This document shows positions 1 through 6,870 of a DNA stretch of 14,188 nucleotides, piece by piece. A program made the position numbers and the translations under genes. Within the stretch, counting starts at the first letter, position 1. Each line of letters starts with the position of its first letter. Location: contig JAPTUI010000084.1 in assembly GCA_028067895.1 (NCBI GenBank), positions 1-14,188 on the forward strand, written 5' to 3'. This stretch comes from Pseudomonadota bacterium (lineage in GTDB: Bacteria; Pseudomonadota; Gammaproteobacteria; Steroidobacterales; Steroidobacteraceae). A model generated the notes under the pieces. The model saw only the letters and a program-made list of their open reading frames with translations. It made no database searches and was not told the origin of the DNA.

Positions 1-744
1 GGGAATCGGGGTGCCGAAGTAGGGGGCATCGCGCGAGATGTCCCAGTCCCCGAGCGCCTGCTCGCCCTGGCCGTCGAGCCACTCGCGCGCCTTGTTCGCC
101 ACCTGCGGCTGCACGTGTCCGGCACTCTCGAGCCACTGGCGCAGGAATGCCACGCAGCGCGGATCGGAGAGACGGAAGAAGAAGTGCTCGGAGTGCTTCA
201 GCACCGGCTTCGCGCCGGTGAGCACCGAGTAAGGCTCGATCAGTTCAGTCGGCGCGTACACGCTGCCGCAGACCTCGCAGGCGTCCCCGTACTGATCCTT
301 GGCGTGGCACTTGGGGCACTCACCCTTGATGTAGCGGTCGGCGAGAAACATCCCCTTGAGCGGGTCGAAGAACTGCTCGATGGGCTTGACGTAAATCAGC
401 TCGGCCGCCTTGAGACGCCGGTAGATGTCCTGGGAGAGCGCGACATTCTCCGGCGAATGGGTCGAGTGCCAGTGGTCGAAGGCGATGTGGAAGCCCTCGA
501 GATAGCGCGGCCGCCCGGCGGCGATGCGTGCGACCAGTGCTTCCGGGGTGATGCCTTCGGCCTCGGCCTTGAGCATGATCGGGGCCCCGTGCGCGTCATC
601 GGCACCGACGAAGTGCACCCGGCGGCCCTGCATGCGCTCGAAGCGCACCCAGATATCGGCCTGGATGTATTCCATGATGTGCCCGATGTGAAACGGGCCA
701 TTGGCGTAGGGCAGCGCGGTGGTGACGAAGTATGTCTCGCTCAT
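1..744 (-). CDS. metG: Methionyl-tRNA synthetase, N-terminal part (cut by the left window edge)
   Basis: This class I aminoacyl-tRNA synthetase charges tRNA-Met with methionine in the cytoplasm. The visible 248 residues begin MSETYFVTTALPYANGPFHI, with the HIGH-type ATP-binding signature at His19-Ile-Gly-His22. A zinc-knuckle insertion of the E. coli type follows, with Cys143-x2-Cys146 and Cys156-x2-Cys159. The sequence reaches WDISRDAPYFG near the edge, as in MetG proteins. The KMSKS loop and the anticodon-binding domain lie outside the window. The ATG at 744 is the natural start because it places the HIGH motif about 19 residues in, as usual for the family. It is probably the last gene of the kinase-pilT-pilT-metG run, 47 bases after the preceding stop. 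The reading frame is intact to the edge. The identification is firm. Confidence 0.97.
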   Translation of the reverse strand, partial: MSETYFVTTALPYANGPFHIGHIMEYIQADIWVRFERMQGRRVHFVGADDAHGAPIMLKAEAEGITPEALVARIAAGRPRYLEGFHIAFDHWHSTHSPENVALSQDIYRRLKAAELIYVKPIEQFFDPLKGMFLADRYIKGECPKCHAKDQYGDACEVCGSVYAPTELIEPYSVLTGAKPVLKHSEHFFFRLSDPRCVAFLRQWLESAGHVQPQVANKAREWLDGQGEQALGDWDISRDAPYFGTPIP

Positions 745-791
745 CGGCGAGAGTGTACCGGGAGCGCCGCGCCCGAGACAGTCCGGGGCGG

Positions 792-1853
792 TCAGCCGGC
801 GTCTTTCAGGGCCTCGAAACGGGACTTGTTGATCGCCTTATTGTAGGCCTCGCGGGGCGAGACCTGCCGCTCATCGAGCAGCTGTTGAATGGCCGAGTCC
901 ATGGTGCGCATGCCGAACTGGGCGCCCGACTGCATGGTGTTCTCGAGCTGGTCGAGCTTGCCCTGGCGGATCAGGCTCGCCGCTGCCGGGGTGTTGATCA
1001 GGATCTCCAGCGCCGCCACCCGGCCCTGCCGGTCGGTGCGCTGCAGCAGCTGCTGAGAGATCACCCCGCGCAACGAGGTGGAGAGCATGGCGCGCACGTG
1101 CGATTGCTTGTCGGCGGGGAACACGTTCACCATGCGATCAACGGTCTGGGCCGCCCCGTTGGTGTGCAGCGTGCCCATGACCAGGATGCCGGTCTCCGCG
1201 GCGGTGACCGCGATGCTCATGGTCTCCAGGTCGCGCAATTCGCCGACCAGGATCACGTCCGGGTCCTCGCGCAGCGCCGAGTGCAAGGCTGCGGCAAAGC
1301 TCGTGCTGTGTACCCCGATCTCGCGCTGGCTGATCAGGCACCCTTTGCGCTGGTGCACGAATTCGATCGGGTCCTCGATGGTGAGGATGTGTCCCTTCTC
1401 GCGCGTATTGATGTCATCGATCATCGCTGCGAGCGTCGTGGACTTGCCCGAGCCGGTTTTGCCGGTGACCAGCACCAGGCCGTTGTTCGCCCGGCACAGC
1501 TGCGTGACCGCCGGCGGCATGGCCAGCTCCTCGAGCGTCAGCGCCCGCGAAGGGATGGCGCGAAATACCGCGCCCATGCCATTTAGCTGGCGGAGCACGT
1601 TGACGCGAAAGCGACCGTGCTCCGCGAGCGTGTAGGCGAAGTCGGCCCCGTCGCGGCTCTCGAAGCGCTCTGCGGCGAGTTTCGGCATGATTTCGTAGAG
1701 CGTTGCCTTGACGAACTCGGCGCTCAGCGGCTCGCTCTTCAACGGCGTGAGCTCGCCGAACAGGCGGATGCGCGGGGGTTCCCCGGCGATGAAGTGCAGG
1801 TCCGAGCCGCGCTTGTGCAGGATCTCGAGCAGCAGAGGATCGATATTCGCCAT
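792..1853 (-). CDS. PilT/PilU-family type IV pilus retraction ATPase (second paralog)
   Basis: This is a cytoplasmic secretion-type hexameric ATPase of the PilT/PilU family, 353 residues long. Known members power retraction of type IV pili at the inner-membrane base. Visible landmarks are a PAS-like N-terminal domain (about 1-100), Walker A GKTGSGKST (131-139), Walker B DPDVILVGE (197-205) with the catalytic Glu205, and a His box TGILVMGTLHT with His230. Residues 290-297 read AAASLIRQ where canonical PilT has AIRNLIRE, so this is not the standard PilT. The start at 1853 is supported by a GAGGAG ribosome-binding site 8 bases upstream that overlaps the stop region of the preceding ATPase gene. 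It lies 12 bases downstream of that gene and is very likely co-transcribed with it. Whether it is a true PilU or a separate lineage needs a phylogeny. The ATPase family call is certain. Confidence 0.9.
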   Translation of the reverse strand: MANIDPLLLEILHKRGSDLHFIAGEPPRIRLFGELTPLKSEPLSAEFVKATLYEIMPKLAAERFESRDGADFAYTLAEHGRFRVNVLRQLNGMGAVFRAIPSRALTLEELAMPPAVTQLCRANNGLVLVTGKTGSGKSTTLAAMIDDINTREKGHILTIEDPIEFVHQRKGCLISQREIGVHSTSFAAALHSALREDPDVILVGELRDLETMSIAVTAAETGILVMGTLHTNGAAQTVDRMVNVFPADKQSHVRAMLSTSLRGVISQQLLQRTDRQGRVAALEILINTPAAASLIRQGKLDQLENTMQSGAQFGMRTMDSAIQQLLDERQVSPREAYNKAINKSRFEALKDAG

Positions 1854-1865
1854 GGCGGCTGCTCC

Positions 1866-2960
1866 TCAGGCTCCGGCCAGTTCGCTCTTGGGCAGCAGCG
1901 AGGCGTCGCTGACGAACTTCTGGAACGCGCGCTTGTCGCTGGCGTAGAGATACGCCTCGTCGGGGTCGATCTCGCGCGCGTTGATCGCCGCGAGCAGCGC
2001 CTGATCGAGCAGCTGCATGCCGAGGTCGCGGCCGGTCTGCACGAGGCTCGGAATCTGGAAGGTCTGCTCGGTCTGGATCAGCTTGGCGATCGCCCGGGTC
2101 ATCATCATGATCTCGCACACTGCCCGTCGGCCGCGCCCGTCCGGGGTCTTCACCAGGATTTGCGTGACCACCGCTAGCAGGCTCTGGGCGAGGAAGCTCT
2201 TGGTTTGCTCGCGCTGCTCGACCGGCAGCGCATCGACGATGCGGTCGACCGTCTTGACCGCGCTGGTGGTGTGCAGCGTGCCGAGCACCAGGTGTCCGGT
2301 CTCCGCAGCGGTCATCGCCATGGAGATCGTCTCCGCATCCCGCATCTCGCCGACCAGGATCACGTCCGGGTCTTCGCGCATTGCAGCGCGCACGCCCTCG
2401 GCGAAGCTCGGGATATGGGTGCCGAGTTCGCGCTGGATGACCTGGCTCGCCTTGCTGCGGTGCACCACCTCGATCGGATCCTCGAGCGTGATGATGTTCA
2501 GCTTTCGGGTCTCATTGAGATGGTCGATCATCGCGGCGAGCGTGGTCGACTTGCCCGTGCCGGTCGCTCCGGTGACCAGGATCATCCCCTGGTGGTAGTC
2601 GCAGAGTTTGGCGATCACCGGCGGCAGGCCCATGGTGGCGAGCGAAGGCACGGTGGTCGGAATGGTCCGGAACGTCGCCCCGATGCCGGTGTCCTTGCGG
2701 AACACGTTGACCCGGAAGCGACCGCCCTCCGCCGAGACGTACGAGAAGTCCACGTCGTGGCCGGCGTTGAAGCGTTCGGCCTGCGAGGGCGTGAGAATCT
2801 CAGTGACGTAGCCTTCGAGCTCCGCCCCGCGCAGGTCGCGGAATTTGATCGGCAGCAGTTCCCCGTGCATGCGCAGCATGGGGGGAACCCCGACGGCCAA
2901 ATGCACGTCCGAGCAGCCTTGCTGCACGCCGAGCTTCAAGAAGGCATCGATGCGGGCCAA
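1866..2960 (-). CDS. PilT-family type IV pilus retraction ATPase (first paralog)
   Basis: This is a second PilT-like ATPase, 364 residues from a TTG start at 2960. Walker A is GATGTGKST (131-139), Walker B is DPDVILVGE (197-205) and the His box is TGHLVLGTLHT (His230). The retraction-ATPase C-terminal motif position reads AIAKLIQT (290-297), against AIRNLIRE in classical PilT. The reading frame extends upstream to another TTG at 3023. I chose 2960 because a perfect AGGAG stands 7 bases before it, and because this start puts every motif at exactly the same residue number as in the paralog downstream. It ends 12 bases before the second ATPase gene, so the two are probably translated together and may act as a hetero-pair like PilT-PilU. 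A kinase with HEAT repeats lies just upstream. The exact subfamily is uncertain. Confidence 0.9.
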   Translation of the reverse strand: MARIDAFLKLGVQQGCSDVHLAVGVPPMLRMHGELLPIKFRDLRGAELEGYVTEILTPSQAERFNAGHDVDFSYVSAEGGRFRVNVFRKDTGIGATFRTIPTTVPSLATMGLPPVIAKLCDYHQGMILVTGATGTGKSTTLAAMIDHLNETRKLNIITLEDPIEVVHRSKASQVIQRELGTHIPSFAEGVRAAMREDPDVILVGEMRDAETISMAMTAAETGHLVLGTLHTTSAVKTVDRIVDALPVEQREQTKSFLAQSLLAVVTQILVKTPDGRGRRAVCEIMMMTRAIAKLIQTEQTFQIPSLVQTGRDLGMQLLDQALLAAINAREIDPDEAYLYASDKRAFQKFVSDASLLPKSELAGA

Positions 2961-2967
2961 AAGCGCA

Positions 2968-2972
2968 CTCCT
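2968..2972 (-). promoter_or_regulatory. Ribosome-binding site AGGAG that decides a TTG start
   Basis: On the minus strand AGGAG stands 7 bases before the TTG at 2960. No ATG with a comparable site is in frame nearby. The alternative TTG at 3023 would add 21 residues (beginning MIFCGKWRDS) that do not look like a PilT N-terminus. Confidence 0.7.
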
Positions 2973-3062
2973 GGGCCAGGGCCGGGGGGGGCTACTGTCG
3001 CGCCATTTCCCGCAGAAAATCAACCGTCTGCGCGGGAAACCTTGAGCTGCGGCACGTTACCG

Positions 3063-3084
3063 GCGGCGCCGTGGCGGGCGCCGC
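3063..3084. repeat. Perfect 8-bp inverted repeat at the end of the kinase gene
   Basis: GCGGCGCC (3063-3070) and GGCGCCGC (3077-3084) form a GC-only stem around a 6-base loop. The stem begins at the third base of the kinase stop codon. On the transcribed minus strand it is not followed by a run of T, so it is not a typical intrinsic terminator. It could stabilise the 3' end of the kinase message or reduce read-through into the ATPase genes. Confidence 0.4.
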
Positions 3085-5465
3085 TAAAGAAATTTCTCCA
3101 GTGCGGCGCGCACTTCGTCCATGCTCTGGAAGCGCTTGTTCTTGTCGACCGCCATGGCGCGCACGATGAGCTCGGAGAGCCCCGGTGGCAGCGCCGAATT
3201 CAGCTCGATCGGCGGGCGGGCCTTGCCCTGCACGTGCTGGTACATCACCGACATGTGGTCCCCGCGCGAGTACGGTGGGGAGCCGGTCACCATCTCGTAG
3301 AGAATGACCCCGAGTGCGTAGATGTCGGCGCGCTCATCGACGCGCTTGCCGAGGATCTGCTCCGGCGCCATGTACTTCGGTGAGCCGATCACGTAGCCGG
3401 TGCGCGTCAGCTGCGTCTCGCTCTCGCGCTGCGCCGCCGCGACCCCGAAGTCCACGATCTTCAGCAGCGCCTCGTGGTTGATCAGCACGTTGGCGGGCTT
3501 CAGGTCCCGGTGCACGATGCCGGCCTGGTGTGCCACGGCCATGCCCGTGCAGATGTCGATCCCGAATTGCAGCGCACGCTTCAGTTCGAGCGGCTTCTCC
3601 CCGTTCACCTCGCTGGAGAGGGTGTGCGAGGGGAAGTACTCCATCGAGATCGCGTAGTTGCCCTGAATGTAGAGAAAGTCGTAGATGCGGATCACGTTGT
3701 GGTGCGTGATCTTGCGCGAGTAGCGCAATTCGTGGACGAAGCGCTTCATGACTTCCTCGTCCGTCGCCACGTTCGGGTTGAGGAACTTCAGGATGAGCCG
3801 CTCGTCGACCACCGTGTCCTCCATCAGCAGCACGGTGCCGAAGGCGCCGCGGCCGATGCGCTCGAGGTACTTGTAGCGACCCTCGATGACGTCCCCGGGG
3901 CGCAGCGTCTGGATGTCGAGTCGCTCGGTGGCCGCAGCTCGCGCCGCGAGGCTCGGGACGGGCGCCTCGGGCGCCGCCTCGTGTGCCGGTTGCGGCTGGG
4001 TCGCACCCAGGGCCCCGCCGGCCAGGGTCGCGCCCGAGAGGCGTCGCTCCAGACCCGCCAGTGCCGCCTCGGCGGCCCGGGCGATGGTCTGGTCCGGGGC
4101 GCTGATCTGAGCCTTCAGCTGCGTGCGCAGCGTCTCGGCGCTCGCCGGGTCGGCGATCGCAGCGAGCGCCTGCATCACCTCGATGCGCACTTCGCGTTCG
4201 GGACGCTCCAGCAGCGGGGTGAGCACCCCGGCGACCTGCCCGTCGCCGAGCTTGCCGAGGGCGCGGACTACCACCGGGAGCATTTTCGCGTTGCCGCCGC
4301 GCAGCATCTCGATGAGCCGCGGTACGGCGCGCTTGCTGCCGATCTCGGCCAGCGCATCGACCGCCCGCTCGCTCACCCACCAGTCCGAGTCGCGGGTGGC
4401 TTGCACGAGCGAGTCGACGGCGCGCGGGTCTTTGGTCTGGTTGAGGATCTCGATGGCTGCACGGCGGATGTCTTCGTCCTGGTCGCGCACCAGTTGCAGC
4501 ACCGCATCGATGACGCGCGGTCCGCCGATCCGGCCGAGCGCATCGGCGGCGCGCGAGCGTACCCACCAGTCGCTGTCCTTCAGCGCCTCGAGCAGGTGTT
4601 TGACGGACTTCGCGTCGCCGACCTCGTTGAGTACCTCGACCGCGGCGCGTCGGGCGTTCTCGCTCTCATCCTTCAGCACACCGATCAGGTACCGGATGGT
4701 CTCGGGGTGATTGGCCTTGATCACGACGTCGATGGCGCGGTTCTGCACGTCGATCTCCGGGTCCTTCAGCAGCTCGCAGACCCGCTCGACATCGATCTGT
4801 CCGTCCATGCGCTGCAGCGCCGAAAGGGCGGCCCCACGGATCAGCTTGTTCGGATCCTTCAGCAACTCCTGCAGTTCGGCCATCACCTCCGGGAGGTTGA
4901 AGCGCGAGAGCAGGTTGATGATGTGCACCCGGGCGATGGGGTCTTTACCCTGCAGGCGCTGCAGCAGCTCCGGCAGCGTCGCCGGCGTGACCATTTCTCC
5001 GACGATCCGAAACAGGGCGGCCTTCTCGTTCGGCTCCTGGTTGTACGCCGCGGTGAGCAGCTCGCGCATCGTGAAGCGCGCCTTGTGAGCCGCGATCACC
5101 TCGAGCAGCGCCGGCTTGGCGATCCCGGGGACGGCGAGCGCCTCGAGCAGCAGGGGGGCGGGGTAGTTGCGGCTACTGGTGAGCGCCCAGGCGATGCCGG
5201 CGATGACGCGCGGGCTGCCCTGCACAAGGCCCTCGACGAACTGCGGGAAGGTCTTGGCGCTGACCAGACCCGAGAGCACCTCGACGAAGGCGACGGTGGC
5301 GTTCTTGTCCGCCTCCGGGAGCGAGGCGAGCACGGGGGAAATGGCGCCCGCGCCCAGATCCTTCAGCCGTGCGACGGCCTTCTGGGTCTCCTGGCTGCTC
5401 GGGTCCGCCGAAGACCGGATCACCGTGATCAACCGGTCGGCGCGCAAATTGGTCAAAAAGGTCAT
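3084..5465 (-). CDS. HEAT-repeat protein with C-terminal Hanks-type Ser/Thr protein kinase
   Basis: This 793-residue protein is probably cytoplasmic, since no signal peptide or membrane segment is visible. Residues about 25-475 are alpha-helical HEAT/PBS-lyase-type repeats of roughly 31 residues, including the near-duplicates DSDWWVRSRAADALGRIG and DSDWWVSERAVDALAEIG, 62 residues apart. An Ala/Pro-rich linker (about 476-515) leads to a complete kinase domain (about 530-793). Its landmarks are the glycine loop GRGAFG (538-543), ATP lysine Lys560, helix-C Glu579, HRDLKPAN (652-659) with catalytic Asp654, DFG (672-674) and APE (700-702). All key residues are present, so it should be active. HEAT arrays usually bind proteins, so this part may select substrates or sense a partner. 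It heads a run with two PilT-like ATPases, its most obvious candidate targets. The domain assignment is firm; the role in pilus control is inferred from context. Confidence 0.92.
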   Translation of the reverse strand: MTFLTNLRADRLITVIRSSADPSSQETQKAVARLKDLGAGAISPVLASLPEADKNATVAFVEVLSGLVSAKTFPQFVEGLVQGSPRVIAGIAWALTSSRNYPAPLLLEALAVPGIAKPALLEVIAAHKARFTMRELLTAAYNQEPNEKAALFRIVGEMVTPATLPELLQRLQGKDPIARVHIINLLSRFNLPEVMAELQELLKDPNKLIRGAALSALQRMDGQIDVERVCELLKDPEIDVQNRAIDVVIKANHPETIRYLIGVLKDESENARRAAVEVLNEVGDAKSVKHLLEALKDSDWWVRSRAADALGRIGGPRVIDAVLQLVRDQDEDIRRAAIEILNQTKDPRAVDSLVQATRDSDWWVSERAVDALAEIGSKRAVPRLIEMLRGGNAKMLPVVVRALGKLGDGQVAGVLTPLLERPEREVRIEVMQALAAIADPASAETLRTQLKAQISAPDQTIARAAEAALAGLERRLSGATLAGGALGATQPQPAHEAAPEAPVPSLAARAAATERLDIQTLRPGDVIEGRYKYLERIGRGAFGTVLLMEDTVVDERLILKFLNPNVATDEEVMKRFVHELRYSRKITHHNVIRIYDFLYIQGNYAISMEYFPSHTLSSEVNGEKPLELKRALQFGIDICTGMAVAHQAGIVHRDLKPANVLINHEALLKIVDFGVAAAQRESETQLTRTGYVIGSPKYMAPEQILGKRVDERADIYALGVILYEMVTGSPPYSRGDHMSVMYQHVQGKARPPIELNSALPPGLSELIVRAMAVDKNKRFQSMDEVRAALEKFL

Positions 5466-5699
5466 TCAGCCGATCCGCCGGGGCCCGTGGAAGGCCCGCT
5501 TGCATGCCTTAGCTTCCTCGCCTTCCGGGGCCGCCGTCCGCACGTTCGGCCGCATCCCGCAGCACCGGGGGACAGCAGGGCATGGGCCGATCCCGGAAGC
5601 ACCTGAAGTATGCCATAGCCCGGGCCGGGACAGGCCGATGCGCGCCGCGGCGCTTGCCTCTACAATTGCGGCCTTTACCGCTAGACCTGCGAAGTCCCC
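5466..5699. promoter_or_regulatory. Divergent intergenic region between the kinase gene and mrp
   Basis: These 234 bases must carry the promoters for both the leftward kinase/pilT/metG unit and the rightward mrp-dcd unit. On the plus strand TACAAT at 5661-5666 is a good -10 match placed 34 bases before the mrp start, but no convincing -35 hexamer stands 16-18 bases upstream of it. I could not pick a minus-strand promoter with confidence. No credible gene lies inside. Confidence 0.4.
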
Positions 5700-6797
5700 A
5701 TGTCCGATGATTCCACACTCGATGCGCTGCGCGCGGCGATCGAGAGCTATGTCGAGCCGTTCCTGCACCAGACGTTGCGGGAGGCCGGCGCGCTGCGCGA
5801 GCTGAGCGCGGTCCCGGACGGCTACGCCGCGCAGGTCGTCCTCGGCTTCCCGGTCGGGGGCTACCAGGAGCAGCTCGCCGCGGCGCTCAGTGCGCACGTG
5901 GCGGCCGCCGGCGTCAGTGCCCCGGTCCGCTTTCGCATCGAGGCGCAGATCCGTCCGCACGGCGTGCAGCGGCCTTTGCAGCCGCTCACGGGCATCAAGA
6001 ACGTCGTGGCGGTCGCTTCGGGCAAGGGGGGGGTGGGCAAGTCCACCGTGGCAGCGAATCTCGCGCTCGCCTGGGCCGCCCAGGGGGCGCGCGTTGGGGT
6101 GCTCGATGCGGACATCTACGGCCCCAGCCAGCCGCTGATGCTGGGGCTGGCCGGCGAGCAGCCAACGTCCCCGGACGGCAAGCACATCCTGCCGCTGCGC
6201 AATCACGGCGTGGCGGCGATGTCGATCGGCTTCATGGTCGATTCCGAGCAGCCCATGGTATGGCGCGGCCCGATGGTGACCCAGGCGCTGCAGCAGCTGC
6301 TCTCGCAGACGCAGTGGGGCGAACTCGATTACCTGGTGGTCGACCTGCCGCCGGGCACCGGGGACATCCAGCTCACCCTGGCGCAGAAGGTGCCGGTCGC
6401 CGGTGCCGTGATCGTCACGACCCCGCAGGACATCGCGCTCGCCGATGCCCGCAAGGGGTTGAAGATGTTCGAGAAAGTCTCCGTGCCGGTGCTTGGAATC
6501 GTGGAGAACATGAGCCTGCACGTATGCACCAATTGCGGCCACGTCGATCACATCTTCGGGATCGGCGGCGGCGCGCGCATGGCCGAGCAGTACGGCGTGC
6601 GGCTGCTCGGGGAGCTGCCGCTCGATGCACGCGTGCGGGAAGAAGCCGACGGTGGCCGACCGACCGTTGCGGCCGAGCCGGAATCGACCCGCGCAGACGC
6701 CTACCTGCAGATGGCGCGGCGCACCGCGGCGGCGCTTTCCCTGCGCCCGCTCGATCGCAGCGGGGTTTTCCCGAAGATCGTGGTGGAAAAGAGCTGA
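5700..6797 (+). CDS. mrp: Mrp/ApbC iron-sulfur cluster carrier ATPase
   Basis: This is a cytoplasmic MinD/Mrp-family P-loop ATPase that carries and transfers Fe-S clusters to apoproteins as a homodimer. The 365 residues comprise an N-terminal DUF59/MIP18-like domain (about 5-85), then the deviant Walker A SGKGGVGKST (107-116), the switch region DADIYGPSQP (136-145), Walker B VVDLPPG (213-219), and a CTNC pair (Cys276 and Cys279) for the bridging cluster at the dimer interface. Length and domain order are as usual for proteobacterial Mrp. The ATG at 5700 gives the normal N-terminus, although its ribosome-binding site is weak. It is followed after 73 bases by dcd on the same strand, the same neighbour as in Pseudomonas. 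The usual partner metG is displaced here by a three-gene insertion. Confidence 0.96.
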   Translation: MSDDSTLDALRAAIESYVEPFLHQTLREAGALRELSAVPDGYAAQVVLGFPVGGYQEQLAAALSAHVAAAGVSAPVRFRIEAQIRPHGVQRPLQPLTGIKNVVAVASGKGGVGKSTVAANLALAWAAQGARVGVLDADIYGPSQPLMLGLAGEQPTSPDGKHILPLRNHGVAAMSIGFMVDSEQPMVWRGPMVTQALQQLLSQTQWGELDYLVVDLPPGTGDIQLTLAQKVPVAGAVIVTTPQDIALADARKGLKMFEKVSVPVLGIVENMSLHVCTNCGHVDHIFGIGGGARMAEQYGVRLLGELPLDARVREEADGGRPTVAAEPESTRADAYLQMARRTAAALSLRPLDRSGVFPKIVVEKS

Positions 6798-6870
6798 AGT
6801 CGCGCACCTGAGCGCGGTAGCGGCCGGGGCGACGGCCGTGATGGTAAATCTTTCAAGGTAGTGTCAGCCG

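Noticed and set aside
3063..3084. Intrinsic terminator after the kinase gene
   Set aside because: The stem is strong, but no T-rich run follows on the transcribed strand; it is kept only as an inverted repeat.
3474..5606. Plus-strand open frame of 710 codons opposite the kinase gene
   Set aside because: It is a high-GC antisense shadow. Its translation is rich in Arg, Asp, His, Val and Leu with no recognisable domain, while the minus strand encodes a complete HEAT-kinase.
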